Shown one piece after another: positions 43,915 through 52,028 of a stretch of DNA of 64,000 bases. The position numbers and the translations under genes were made by a program. Within the stretch, counting starts at the first letter, position 1. Each line of letters begins with the position of its first letter. Origin of the DNA: Candidatus Eiseniibacteriota bacterium (lineage in GTDB: Bacteria; Orphanbacterota; Orphanbacteria; Orphanbacterales; Orphanbacteraceae); assembly GCA_029262235.1 (NCBI GenBank), contig JAJCZU010000003.1, positions 434,001-498,000 on the forward strand. The letters run 5' to 3'. Under the pieces are notes generated by a model. That model saw only the letters and a list, made by a program, of their open reading frames with translations, was not told the origin of the DNA and made no database searches.

Positions 43915-46022
43915 TGGCCACGCTTCTGCCGGCGAAAAAGATCGGCCCGTTCCAGACGGACATGCTCCTTGCGGTGATGGTGCTCAGTATCGTGGGCGTC
44001 ATGATCGTGCCGCTCCCCGCGGGCATGCTGGATATTCTGCTTACGATTAATCTGAGTTTCTCGCTCGTCGTGCTCGTAAACGCGCTCTACGTAAAGGGGC
44101 CGCTCGAACTCAGCACGTTCCCGACGATCATGCTGATCGCCACGCTGCTTCGCCTTGCGCTGAACGTCGCTTCCACGCGGCTCATTCTCGGCGACGCCTA
44201 CGCGGGCGACATGATCAGCTCGTTCGGTTCCTTCGTCGTGAAGGACAACTACGTCGTGGGGTTCGTGGTCTTCCTGATTCTCGTCGCGATTCAGTTCTTC
44301 GTGATCGTCAAAGGGACCGAGCGGAACGCCGAAGTCGGCGCGCGCTTTACCCTCGACGCGATGCCGGGGAAGCAGATGAGCATCGACGCGGACCTGAACG
44401 CGGGCCTCATCAACGAGGAGGAAGCGAAAGCGCGCCGCGAGGATCTATCGCGCGAGGCAAGCTTCTTCGGGGCGATGGACGGGGCCGCGAAGTTCGTCAA
44501 GGGGGACGCCATTGCCGGCATCCTGATCACGCTCGTCAACATTCTGGCGGGCATGGTGGTCGGTGTGCTGCAGCTGGGGCTCGCGCCGATGGAAGCCGTG
44601 CAGACGTACACGAAGCTCACGATCGGGGACGGCCTCATGAGCCAGCTCCCGGCACTCGCGCTCTCCGTTGCGGCGGGGATCGTCGTGAGTCGCGCCGCGG
44701 AGAAGACGAGCCTCGGCGAGAACCTGCAGCGCCAGCTGTTCGAAGAGAAGAAGCCGATGGCGATCGTGGCGGCTGCCCTTGTTGTGCTTGCCATGCTGCC
44801 CGGGCTTCCGGCGATTCCGCTTCTTACAGTGGCGGCGCTCCTGGCCCTCAGCCTGCGGAAGGGAAAAGCGCTTCCCGTCGATCCGGATGCGGAAGGCGAA
44901 GGAGCCGGCGCGAACGCGGACGACGAGCCTTCGCTTCAGGACTCCATGCGCGTCGACCGGCTCGAGCTCGCGCTCGGATTCGGGCTTATTCCGCTCGTCG
45001 AGCACAAGGATCGCGATTTTCTCGACCGCGTGGCCGGCATGCGCCGCAAGATCGCGCAGGAAGTGGGAATTTTCCTTCCCAAGATCCGTGTGCGGGACGA
45101 CGTGGGGCTCGAGCCGAGTGGTTACGAGTACAGGCTGCGCGGCCATCGGATCGGCAAGGGCGAAGTTTTCCCCGGTCAGCTGCTCTGCATCGGGCCGCCG
45201 GACAAGCTCGCGAAGCTCGAAGGCGTCGATACGCGCGAACCGGCGTTCGGCCTGCCCGCGAAATGGGTCGCGAACCCGCTGCGCGGCGATGCCGAACGCG
45301 CCGGCCTGACCGTGGTCGACAGCATTGTTGTCATCATCACGCACCTGACCGAGCTCATGCGGAAGCATGCGCACGAAATCATCGACCGCCAGGACGTGCA
45401 GGACCTGATCGACCGCCTCGCGGAAGACTCGCCGGCGCTCGTCAAAACGAATATTCCGGACAAAGTCGCGCTCGGCACCGTGCATCGCGTGCTCGAGGCG
45501 CTGCTGCGTGAGTCGGTTCCGATCGTGGATCTCGGGTCGATCGTCGAGGTCATCGTCGACCAGTCCGAGCAGGTGAAGGATCCCGACCTCCTCACGGAAT
45601 ACGTGCGGGCGCGGCTGACGCGCACGATTACGGAATCCGCAACGAGCAGCGGCAACGTGCTGGCGGCCATCAGCCTCGACCCGCGTCTCGAGACGATGCT
45701 CGTCAAGCAGGTGCGCGAGTCCGGTCTGCAGCTCGCGGGGAACGTGACGCCGAACGTGCTGGATGCCGTGTATACGGGCATCGAGCACATTCTTTCGGCT
45801 GTAAAGGAACGAGGGTTGTCCCCCGTAGTCCTCTGCAGTCCTCAGATCCGTCTGGCATTCAGGCGAATGATCGAACCGCATTATCCCAACCTTCTCGTAC
45901 TGTCCTATCACGAAGTGATCGAGGATGCCGATGTTCAATCCGTAGGTGTACTTACGTTGGAAGGACCACGGAAGCAATCAGCATCGAATCATGATCAATC
46001 GGACCAACCAATATCAGTCTGA
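43914..46022 (+). CDS. flhA: Flagellar export gate protein FlhA
   Basis: 702 residues, full length. Eight transmembrane helices lie in the first 330 residues, with the FHIPEP signature region (FPTIMLIATLLRLALNVASTRLIL, DAMPGKQMSIDADLNAG). The C-terminal cytoplasmic domain (about 345-690) forms the nonameric ring that binds chaperone-substrate complexes. In many bacteria flhF and flhG follow; here fliA starts inside the end of flhA. Confidence 0.97.
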   Translation: MATLLPAKKIGPFQTDMLLAVMVLSIVGVMIVPLPAGMLDILLTINLSFSLVVLVNALYVKGPLELSTFPTIMLIATLLRLALNVASTRLILGDAYAGDMISSFGSFVVKDNYVVGFVVFLILVAIQFFVIVKGTERNAEVGARFTLDAMPGKQMSIDADLNAGLINEEEAKARREDLSREASFFGAMDGAAKFVKGDAIAGILITLVNILAGMVVGVLQLGLAPMEAVQTYTKLTIGDGLMSQLPALALSVAAGIVVSRAAEKTSLGENLQRQLFEEKKPMAIVAAALVVLAMLPGLPAIPLLTVAALLALSLRKGKALPVDPDAEGEGAGANADDEPSLQDSMRVDRLELALGFGLIPLVEHKDRDFLDRVAGMRRKIAQEVGIFLPKIRVRDDVGLEPSGYEYRLRGHRIGKGEVFPGQLLCIGPPDKLAKLEGVDTREPAFGLPAKWVANPLRGDAERAGLTVVDSIVVIITHLTELMRKHAHEIIDRQDVQDLIDRLAEDSPALVKTNIPDKVALGTVHRVLEALLRESVPIVDLGSIVEVIVDQSEQVKDPDLLTEYVRARLTRTITESATSSGNVLAAISLDPRLETMLVKQVRESGLQLAGNVTPNVLDAVYTGIEHILSAVKERGLSPVVLCSPQIRLAFRRMIEPHYPNLLVLSYHEVIEDADVQSVGVLTLEGPRKQSASNHDQSDQPISV

Positions 46023-46728
46023 TCAGAACGACCGCGTCGAGAATGAACGCGAACGCACGATTCTGTCCCACATCAAGCTTGTAAAAGCGATCGCCCGCGG
46101 CATCCATCGGAACGTGCCGTCTTCGATCGAGCTTGCGGACCTGGAGAGTGCGGGATCGATCGGCCTCATCCGTGCCGTTGATGCATACGAATCGGAGCGC
46201 GGTACCCCGTTCGACGCCTTCGCGCGGAAGTACATCCGCGGCTCGATCCTCGACGTGCTGCGCAAGGCCGACCCGGTCGGTTACACCACGCGCAGAAAAA
46301 TCCGCACGATCGACACGAACGTGGCGCAGCTGCTGCAGAAGCTCGGTCGCACGCCGAGCACGGACGAAATCGCCCGCTCGACGCATATGGAGCCGGCCGA
46401 AGTGCTCCGCCTCATCGACTACGCGGACGCGATCACGGTCGAGGAGCTGGCGGACCCGGATCTGCACGCGGGCCGCGGTCCGGACGGCGAGCCGGCGAAG
46501 AACGCCGAGGATCGACTCGAGCAGCGCCAGCTTCTTCGCCTCGTCACGCAGTTCCTGCTCGCGATGCCCGAGAACGAACGGCTCGTAATCACGCTCTACT
46601 ATTTCGAAGGATTGCGCATGAAGGAGATCGGGCGTGTGCTCGAGCTCACGGAGTCGCGCATTTCGCAGATCCATCAGCTGGCGCTCGCGGCGCTCCGCGC
46701 AGAGATCATGGAAGCGCTGGGATGGTGA
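45991..46728 (+). CDS. fliA: Flagellar sigma factor FliA (sigma-28)
   Basis: 245 residues from ATG 45991, which overlaps flhA by 32 bases; GTG 45946 would add 15 residues but neither start has a clear Shine-Dalgarno. Region 2 is IELADLESAGSIGLIRAVDAYE with FARKYIRGSILDVLRKAD; region 3 GRTPSTDEIARSTHM; region 4 LVITLYYFEGLRMKEIGRVLELTESRISQIHQLAL is the -35 binding helix-turn-helix. It directs late flagellar genes and is held by FlgM until the hook is complete; a FlgM-like gene lies at 59147. Confidence 0.95.
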   Translation: MINRTNQYQSDQNDRVENERERTILSHIKLVKAIARGIHRNVPSSIELADLESAGSIGLIRAVDAYESERGTPFDAFARKYIRGSILDVLRKADPVGYTTRRKIRTIDTNVAQLLQKLGRTPSTDEIARSTHMEPAEVLRLIDYADAITVEELADPDLHAGRGPDGEPAKNAEDRLEQRQLLRLVTQFLLAMPENERLVITLYYFEGLRMKEIGRVLELTESRISQIHQLALAALRAEIMEALGW

Positions 46729-46928
46729 CGTGGGGAGACGCCGGCCCCGAACGGGCGCGCGTCGTTTCGTTTCTGCCGCAGCATCGTGTGGTTCTTTCGT
46801 TTCGCGGCGAGTACGTCGTGGCCTATGCGCGCCTGCCGCTCAAGAAAGGGGACCGTGTTCTCGTGAACGTGCAGGAGTCGAAGGATCGGACCACGCTCCG
46901 GATCGTGGGGGAGGCCGGCCGTGTATGA
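46722..46928 (+). CDS. Small protein resembling the N-terminal beta domain of FliK-like proteins
   Basis: 68 residues; ATG 46722 lies inside the end of fliA. The sequence is a compact all-beta pattern: RARVVSFLPQHRVVLSFRG, then YVVAYARLPLKKGDRVLVNVQ and a final TTLRIVGE strand. This gene-expression-coupled mini-domain resembles the N-terminal module of long FliK-like proteins (a strand, a gating 'PLxxGDxVxVxV' turn, and an LRI strand). I do not recognise a named family. It is translationally linked to fliA and the next gene, so a flagellar role is inferred from context. Confidence 0.6.
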   Translation: MVTWGDAGPERARVVSFLPQHRVVLSFRGEYVVAYARLPLKKGDRVLVNVQESKDRTTLRIVGEAGRV

Positions 46929-47658
46929 TCTTCTGGAAGCGCTGAAACACGATCTTCGCGACCGGCCCGCCATGAGTGATCCCACAGGCAGCGAAATCGA
47001 ATCGGTTCTGCCGCGCCTCTCCCGGGCGCTGCCCGACCTGGCAAAGGGTGCGGTTCCGTATGACCGCGTGCTGCACGCGGCCGAAACGTTGATCCTGCTT
47101 TCCCGTCTCGCGCTTCCCGACCATCCCCGCATTCTTGAAGTGATCGAGCGCGGGCGCAACCGTACGCTCGGCCAGGCCGTCGCGGCGCTCGTCCGCGTGG
47201 CGACCGCCGTTCTCGAACAGTCGGGCCCGCGCATGGCCGCGACGATCGAAACGTTTCTCGAAGACGTGCGGACCGTGAGCGGGAGCGCGGTCGACTATCT
47301 CGAAGAAGGAAGAAAGCTCCGGGCGGCGTGGCTGATCGGCTACTTCCACGAGCAGAGCGAGGAGGGAGAAGTGGTGCTCCCCGCGCTCGGTTTCGAGGCC
47401 GGCGGCAGCCTGAAAGGTCGGCTGATCGACTTTCTCGAACGCGCGGAGACGATGCGCCGCACCGGGCTTCTGAAAGCGCGCACGCAGGAAGGGAACGACC
47501 TGTTCCGTCTGCAGGTCTACTGCGGCAACGCGATCGACCGGATCGAGTATCTGCAGCTGCAGCTCGGGGCCGGCAACGCGATTCAGTGGGAGTTCCCGGA
47601 CCAGCGGAACGGATGGCGCGACTGCGTCGTAACGATCAAGCCGGAGGCGCGGGCATGA
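46921..47658 (+). CDS. Unknown helical protein in the fliA operon, possibly the second half of a split FliK-like protein
   Basis: 245 residues from GTG 46921, with GGGGGAGG 5 bases upstream and an 8-base overlap with the previous gene. Residues about 25-190 are predicted mostly helical (SRALPDLAKGAVPYDRVLHAAETLILLSRLAL and similar amphipathic stretches); the last 45 residues switch to beta (EYLQLQLGAGNAIQWEFPD, WRDCVVTIKPEA). The order short beta module, helical middle, amphipathic 'LQLQL...W' beta end resembles FliK-like proteins lacking a ruler. No catalytic motif or signal peptide. Function unknown. Confidence 0.55.
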   Translation: MYDLLEALKHDLRDRPAMSDPTGSEIESVLPRLSRALPDLAKGAVPYDRVLHAAETLILLSRLALPDHPRILEVIERGRNRTLGQAVAALVRVATAVLEQSGPRMAATIETFLEDVRTVSGSAVDYLEEGRKLRAAWLIGYFHEQSEEGEVVLPALGFEAGGSLKGRLIDFLERAETMRRTGLLKARTQEGNDLFRLQVYCGNAIDRIEYLQLQLGAGNAIQWEFPDQRNGWRDCVVTIKPEARA

Positions 47659-47834
47659 TCGCACACTGGTATATCGAAGAAACGAACGAAGCGATCGCGC
47701 GCTGGGCGGAGCTTCTGGCCGAACGCGAGGCCGATGTGCTGCGCGCGGTTCTCGATTCGCTCCCCGACGACCCCGATTGTTCGGTCTGGAAGGCCGACCG
47801 GAAAGACATTTCCCCCCCGGAAGCGGGGGACTGA
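47655..47834 (+). CDS. Small unknown protein closing the fliA operon
   Basis: 59 residues; ATG overlaps the previous TGA (ATGA) and GGAGG lies 8 bases upstream. Residues 5-40 are an amphipathic helical stretch (ETNEAIARWAELLAEREADVL), the tail is acidic/proline-rich. Too short for a family call; translation is supported by coupling and spacing. A 6-bp GC hairpin overlaps its 3' end (47811-47830). Confidence 0.55.
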   Translation: MIAHWYIEETNEAIARWAELLAEREADVLRAVLDSLPDDPDCSVWKADRKDISPPEAGD

Positions 47835-47931
47835 GAAAGAACTTCCCTCCGCCCCGCGCGGCCGTTCGGCCTTCATGGGAACACGGGGAACTGCCGTACC
47901 CTCCTCTGCCCGTAACAGGGCGAATCTTCTT

Positions 47932-47947
47932 TGGCACATCGCTTGCT
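47932..47947 (+). promoter_or_regulatory. Consensus sigma-54 promoter of the flgF operon
   Basis: TGGCACATCGCTTGCT matches the -24/-12 consensus TGGCACRNNNNTTGCW at every defined position. Transcription would start near 47958, giving a leader of about 50 bases to the flgF GTG. The activator at 24389 is the obvious partner. Confidence 0.92.
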
Positions 47948-48008
47948 CTCTCATCTGTCAGTAATAGAAACGAATGTCTTTGTTCACTTGAGGGAGAGGC
48001 GAACGACC

Positions 48009-48722
48009 GTGGAACCGATGTTCTCATTCTCGATGGACGCGCTCGTCAGGCGGGCCCGCGATCAGGAACACGTAGCGAGCAACCTGGCGAACATGAACAC
48101 GCCGGGTTTCAAAGCGACGCACCCGTTCTTCGACGCGCTCGAAGAAGCGGTGGCCGGCGCCTCGCCGCGCGAATCGACATACGGCGACAGCAACAAGAGC
48201 TACGTCGACTTCAGTCAGGGCTCGCTCCGGCAGACGGGCCAGGCGCTCGACGTGGCGCTGAACGGTGACGGCTTCTTCGTCGTCGAGAGCCCCGAAGGCG
48301 AAACCTATTCGCGCGCCGGCAACTTCCGCCTGAACGCCGAAGGCGAAATTGTCACGGCTGAAGGCTACAAGGTCATGGGCGAAGGCGGCCCGATCGCGAT
48401 CGAGGGCGGTGAGGTCGTGATCGACAAGACCGGCCTGATTCAAGTCGACGGCGAAGAGATCGGGAAGTTTCAAATCGCGCGTTTCAGCGACACGTCGGTA
48501 CTCCGGCCGGTCGGGGGAGCGCGTTTCCGGAATACGAGTGAAGAAGGCCCCGGCAGCGCCGAGGGCATCGAAGTCAACCAGGGATCGCTCGAGGATCCCA
48601 ACGTACAGGGCAAGATTGAACTGATCACGATGGTGCATCAGATGAGTCTGTTCGAATCGAGCCAGCGCGCAATCAAGATGCAATCCGAAGCGCTGCGCCG
48701 TGTTGCGAACGATCTGTTCTAA
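48009..48722 (+). CDS. flgF: Flagellar distal-rod-associated protein FlgF
   Basis: 237 residues from GTG 48009 (GGAGAGG about 10 bases upstream; ATG 48018 would be too far). N-terminal EHVASNLANMNTPGFKA and GFFVVESPEGETYSRAGNFRL mark the FlgE/F/G family, and the C-terminus ends KMQSEALRRVANDLF. The short length and position just before flgG indicate FlgF. It heads the sigma-54 operon flgFGAHIJN-flgKL-fliW. Confidence 0.92.
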   Translation: MEPMFSFSMDALVRRARDQEHVASNLANMNTPGFKATHPFFDALEEAVAGASPRESTYGDSNKSYVDFSQGSLRQTGQALDVALNGDGFFVVESPEGETYSRAGNFRLNAEGEIVTAEGYKVMGEGGPIAIEGGEVVIDKTGLIQVDGEEIGKFQIARFSDTSVLRPVGGARFRNTSEEGPGSAEGIEVNQGSLEDPNVQGKIELITMVHQMSLFESSQRAIKMQSEALRRVANDLF

Positions 48723-48736
48723 CGAAGGAGAATCAG

Positions 48737-49525
48737 TTGTTACGAGCAATGCGGACCGCCGCTACGGGCATGATGGCCCAGCAGATGAATGTCGACAACA
48801 TCGCGAACAACCTCGCGAACGTCAACACCACGGGCTTCAAGAAAGCGCGTGTCGAGTTTCAGGACCTTTTTTACCAGCGACAGAAATCCGCCGGCAGTCC
48901 GACGGCATCGGGAGACCGGACGCCGCTTCCGCTCGAAATCGGGTACGGATCGACGCCCGTTTCCACGCAGCGCCTCTTCTCGCAGGGGGAACTCGTGGCG
49001 ACCGGGAATTCGGCGGACGTCGCGATCAAGGGCGACGGCTTTCTCCGCGTCATCCTCGCGGACGGCCGCGAAGCGTACACGCGTGACGGGAGCTTCAAAA
49101 TCAGCGCGGAAGGCGCCGTGATCACGAGCGACGGCAATCGTCTCGACCCGGAGCTTACCGTGCCGGCCGACGCCTCGCAGATCACGATCGACGGTTCGGG
49201 AACGGTGTCAGTTTCCTTCGGGGCCGGCGGCGAAGCGCAGGTGATCGGACAGATCGAACTCGTGCGTTTCATCAACCCGGCCGGACTTCACGCGCTGGGC
49301 CAGAACCTGTTCCTGCCGACGGACGCTACGGGTGATCCGATCCCGGGTACGCCAGGCCAGGACGGTTACGGTTCGCTGGCGCAGGGGTATCTCGAAGTTT
49401 CGAACGTGGATATCGTAAGCGAAATGGTCGAGCTGATCACGGCGCAGCGCGCCTATGAGATCAGTTCGAAAACGATCAAGGCCGCAGAAGACATGATGAG
49501 TATGGCGAATGACATTGTCCGCTAG
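48737..49525 (+). CDS. flgG: Flagellar distal rod protein FlgG
   Basis: 262 residues, the standard FlgG length, from TTG 48737 (GAAGGAG 6 bases upstream). MRTAATGMMAQQMNVDNIANNLANVNTTGFKKAR is the classical FlgG N-terminus, and NVDIVSEMVELITAQRAYEISSKTIKAAEDMM-type the C-terminus. FlgG forms the distal rod that passes through the P and L rings. Confidence 0.97.
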   Translation: MLRAMRTAATGMMAQQMNVDNIANNLANVNTTGFKKARVEFQDLFYQRQKSAGSPTASGDRTPLPLEIGYGSTPVSTQRLFSQGELVATGNSADVAIKGDGFLRVILADGREAYTRDGSFKISAEGAVITSDGNRLDPELTVPADASQITIDGSGTVSVSFGAGGEAQVIGQIELVRFINPAGLHALGQNLFLPTDATGDPIPGTPGQDGYGSLAQGYLEVSNVDIVSEMVELITAQRAYEISSKTIKAAEDMMSMANDIVR

Positions 49526-50273
49526 AACCACCACCAGCAGCGAGGTACGCGGTAACAGCTATGCCGCGGTCGCGCTTGTACTTGCGCTGGCCGTGGTGCT
49601 CACGATTCCCGCGCTCTGCTTCGCCGAGCCTGTCGCACTGCCGCCACGGCTCGACACGGCCGTGAACGCCTACCTGCGGGCCGAGTACCCGGACGCCGTG
49701 GCGATCGAGATCACGAGCGCGCGGCTCCCGGGCAGCTTCGAAGAGTACCCGGCGTCGCGCATGCGCGTCGAGCTGCCGCGCGTGCTCCGCAAGACGGGCC
49801 CGATTGCGTTTCGGTTGATCGACGCCGGACCTGACGGCGACCGTTCGATCGGAACGCTCTGGGTGGAAGCCGCCGTGCTCGAGAAAGCGCTCGTGGCGAA
49901 GACGGCGCTGAAGCGCGAAACGAAACTGAAGGAAGCGCTGCTCGTGACGGCCCGCGTGAACGTCCGCAAAGTGAACGGCGCGCTCATGCACACATGGCCC
50001 GCCGGTCGCGACATCCGGTTGAAGCGCGCGCTGCGCGAGGGACAGCCGGTGCTTTCGTCGTGGGTCGAAGCCGTGCCCGACGTGCAGCGCGGCGAAACGA
50101 TTCACGTGTTCGGGCAGGACCACGGACTCGAGGTCGCGCTTGCGGGAACGGCCATGGAAGAAGGTTTCATCGGCGACATCATTACAGTACGGAACGAAAC
50201 GTCGGGAAAACGAATCGAAGTCGAAGTGACCGGCAGGCGCCGGGGCGAGATATTGCAGGGGGACAACGGATGA
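49509..50273 (+). CDS. flgA: Flagellar P-ring chaperone FlgA
   Basis: 254 residues, start inside flgG (17-base overlap). A transmembrane/signal segment lies at about 18-40. The C-terminal half is the SAF-like domain with RDIRLKRALREGQPVLSSWVEAVPDVQRGETIHV and GFIGDIITVRNETSGKRIEVEV, the region that binds FlgI. It guides P-ring assembly in the periplasm and is followed by flgH and flgI. Confidence 0.92.
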   Translation: MTLSARTTTSSEVRGNSYAAVALVLALAVVLTIPALCFAEPVALPPRLDTAVNAYLRAEYPDAVAIEITSARLPGSFEEYPASRMRVELPRVLRKTGPIAFRLIDAGPDGDRSIGTLWVEAAVLEKALVAKTALKRETKLKEALLVTARVNVRKVNGALMHTWPAGRDIRLKRALREGQPVLSSWVEAVPDVQRGETIHVFGQDHGLEVALAGTAMEEGFIGDIITVRNETSGKRIEVEVTGRRRGEILQGDNG

Positions 50274-50902
50274 AACGGCTGATACGAAATGGGACGGCTG
50301 CGCGGAGTCTTGCGCGAGCTCTGATGCCGATCGTGCTCGTCCTCGTGACGATTGCGCAAATCCTTGCGACGAGTTCGTCTGCGTTTGCGCAGTTCACGAC
50401 GCAATCCTCGCTCTTTGCCGATCCGAAAGCACAGGGTGTCGGCGACATTCTGACGCTCGTGATCGTGGAGAAGACGAGCGGGTCGAACACGGCCGCCACG
50501 GCGGCCAACCGGTCGGACACATACGAACAGAAAGCATCGCTCGGCACGGGCGCTTTCGACTTTCTCCCCGACTTCGGCTGGGACGCCGAGTTCGGGAGCG
50601 ACCACCAGGGCGCCGGGCAGGCCACGCGGCAGGGCAACCTGAACGCGCGGATCTCGGTCATCGTCGACAGCGTCTACGCGAACGGCAACATGCGGATCGC
50701 CGGCACGCGCGAAGTGCAGATCAACGGCGAAACGGAAATCCTCACGGTGTCGGGGCTCGTTCGTCCGGCGGACATCGGACCGGGAAACGTCATCTTCTCG
50801 ACGCACGTGGCGGACGCCCGCATTTCGTATCGCGGTGACGGCCAGGTCGATCGCGTGCAGCGGGGCAACTGGATCTCGAGGGTAATCGGATGGATCTTCT
50901 AA
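50270..50902 (+). CDS. flgH: Flagellar L-ring protein FlgH without lipobox
   Basis: 210 residues from ATG 50270, overlapping flgA by four bases. Residues about 1-40 are a signal peptide ending SAFAQ; no cysteine is present there, so the usual lipidated Cys of FlgH is missing. The mature part is typical: SLFADPKAQGVGDILTLVIVEKTSGSN, QGNLNARISVIVDSVYANGNMRIAG, and LTVSGLVRPADIGPGNVI. FlgH forms the outer-membrane bushing around the rod. Confidence 0.93.
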   Translation: MKRLIRNGTAARSLARALMPIVLVLVTIAQILATSSSAFAQFTTQSSLFADPKAQGVGDILTLVIVEKTSGSNTAATAANRSDTYEQKASLGTGAFDFLPDFGWDAEFGSDHQGAGQATRQGNLNARISVIVDSVYANGNMRIAGTREVQINGETEILTVSGLVRPADIGPGNVIFSTHVADARISYRGDGQVDRVQRGNWISRVIGWIF

Positions 50903-52026
50903 ACGTCTCGAACCGCAAGCGGTTCATTGTCATGGCGCTCGTGATTCTCGCGTTCATCCTGTCGGGGCAGGCGAACGCGGCTTCACCGCGACTGAAAGAC
51001 CTCGCGGATATCAATCTCGGCGGCGCGGAGATCCAGGTCATGGGCTACGGCCTCGTGATCGGACTCGACGGCACCGGCGATTCGAAATCGTCCGTGTTCA
51101 CGACGCAGGCGCTCGAGAACATGCTGCGCAAGATGGGAATCACCGTGCCCGAGGGCAAGGTGAAGACGAAGAATACGGCCGCCGTGATGGTGTCAGCCAA
51201 AGTGAACCCGTGGCATACGCCGGGCACGCCGCTCGACGTTTCCGTTTCGTCGCTCGGCGACGCGAAGAGCCTGGCGGGGGGGACGCTGCTCAGCACGGCG
51301 CTCGGGACGCTGAACAACCAGTTTGTCGCCACGGCGCAGGGACCGGTTTCGGTCGGCGGTTACTCCGTCGATGCGGGAGGCGGCAACGAAGTCAGCAGCA
51401 ATCACGTGCTGGTCGGCCGCATTCCGAGCGGGGCCACGATCGAGCGCGCACTCGCATTTCCCGTATCTCCCGACAGTTCGATCACGGTGCAGCTTCGCAA
51501 TCCCGACTTTACGACGGCCGAGCGCGTGGCGCAGGCGATCGCGGGACTCGGTGACGGTGTTACGGCGGTCCCGCTCGACGGCGCGCGCGTGCGTGTCGAA
51601 GCGAGCCAGCTGCAGACGGCCGAAGAGCGCATCGGCTTTCTCGCGTCGCTCGAAGTCTTGCGCGTCCAGCCCGACGCCGCCGCGCGCGTGATCATCAACG
51701 AACGCACGGGCACGATCGTAGCCGGCCAGTTCGTGACGATCAGTCCGATCGCGATCGCGCACGGCAGCCTTTCGATCCGCATCGGCAACGAGAGTTTCGT
51801 ATCGCAGCCGGAACCCCTTTCGAAGGGGGAAACGACCACGGTGCGCGACCGCTCCGTTCAGGTAACCGAAAGCCCGGGCCGCTTCGTCCCGCTCGACGAA
51901 CCGGCAAACGTCGGCGAACTCGCCTCGATGCTGAACTCGCTCGGCGTTTCGGCCCGCGATCTGATCGCGATCTTTCAGGCTCTCAAAGAGGCCGGCGCAC
52001 TGCGTGCCGAGCTGAGGATCATCTAG
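50890..52026 (+). CDS. flgI: Flagellar P-ring protein FlgI
   Basis: 378 residues, full length, with a signal peptide (residues 1-30) and GYGLVIGLDGTGDSKSS, KNTAAVMVSAKVNPW, VLVGRIPSGATIER and the long C-terminal domain down to LGVSARDLIAIFQALKEAGAL, all FlgI hallmarks. It makes the peptidoglycan-associated ring. It starts 13 bases before the flgH stop. Confidence 0.97.
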   Translation: MDLLNVSNRKRFIVMALVILAFILSGQANAASPRLKDLADINLGGAEIQVMGYGLVIGLDGTGDSKSSVFTTQALENMLRKMGITVPEGKVKTKNTAAVMVSAKVNPWHTPGTPLDVSVSSLGDAKSLAGGTLLSTALGTLNNQFVATAQGPVSVGGYSVDAGGGNEVSSNHVLVGRIPSGATIERALAFPVSPDSSITVQLRNPDFTTAERVAQAIAGLGDGVTAVPLDGARVRVEASQLQTAEERIGFLASLEVLRVQPDAAARVIINERTGTIVAGQFVTISPIAIAHGSLSIRIGNESFVSQPEPLSKGETTTVRDRSVQVTESPGRFVPLDEPANVGELASMLNSLGVSARDLIAIFQALKEAGALRAELRII

Positions 52027-52028
52027 CA

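Noticed and set aside
47811-47830. GC hairpin at the end of the third small gene as an intrinsic terminator
   Set aside because: A 6-bp stem is present but it overlaps the coding end and is followed by CTGAGAAAGAAC, not a U-tract; termination before the sigma-54 promoter is possible but unsupported.
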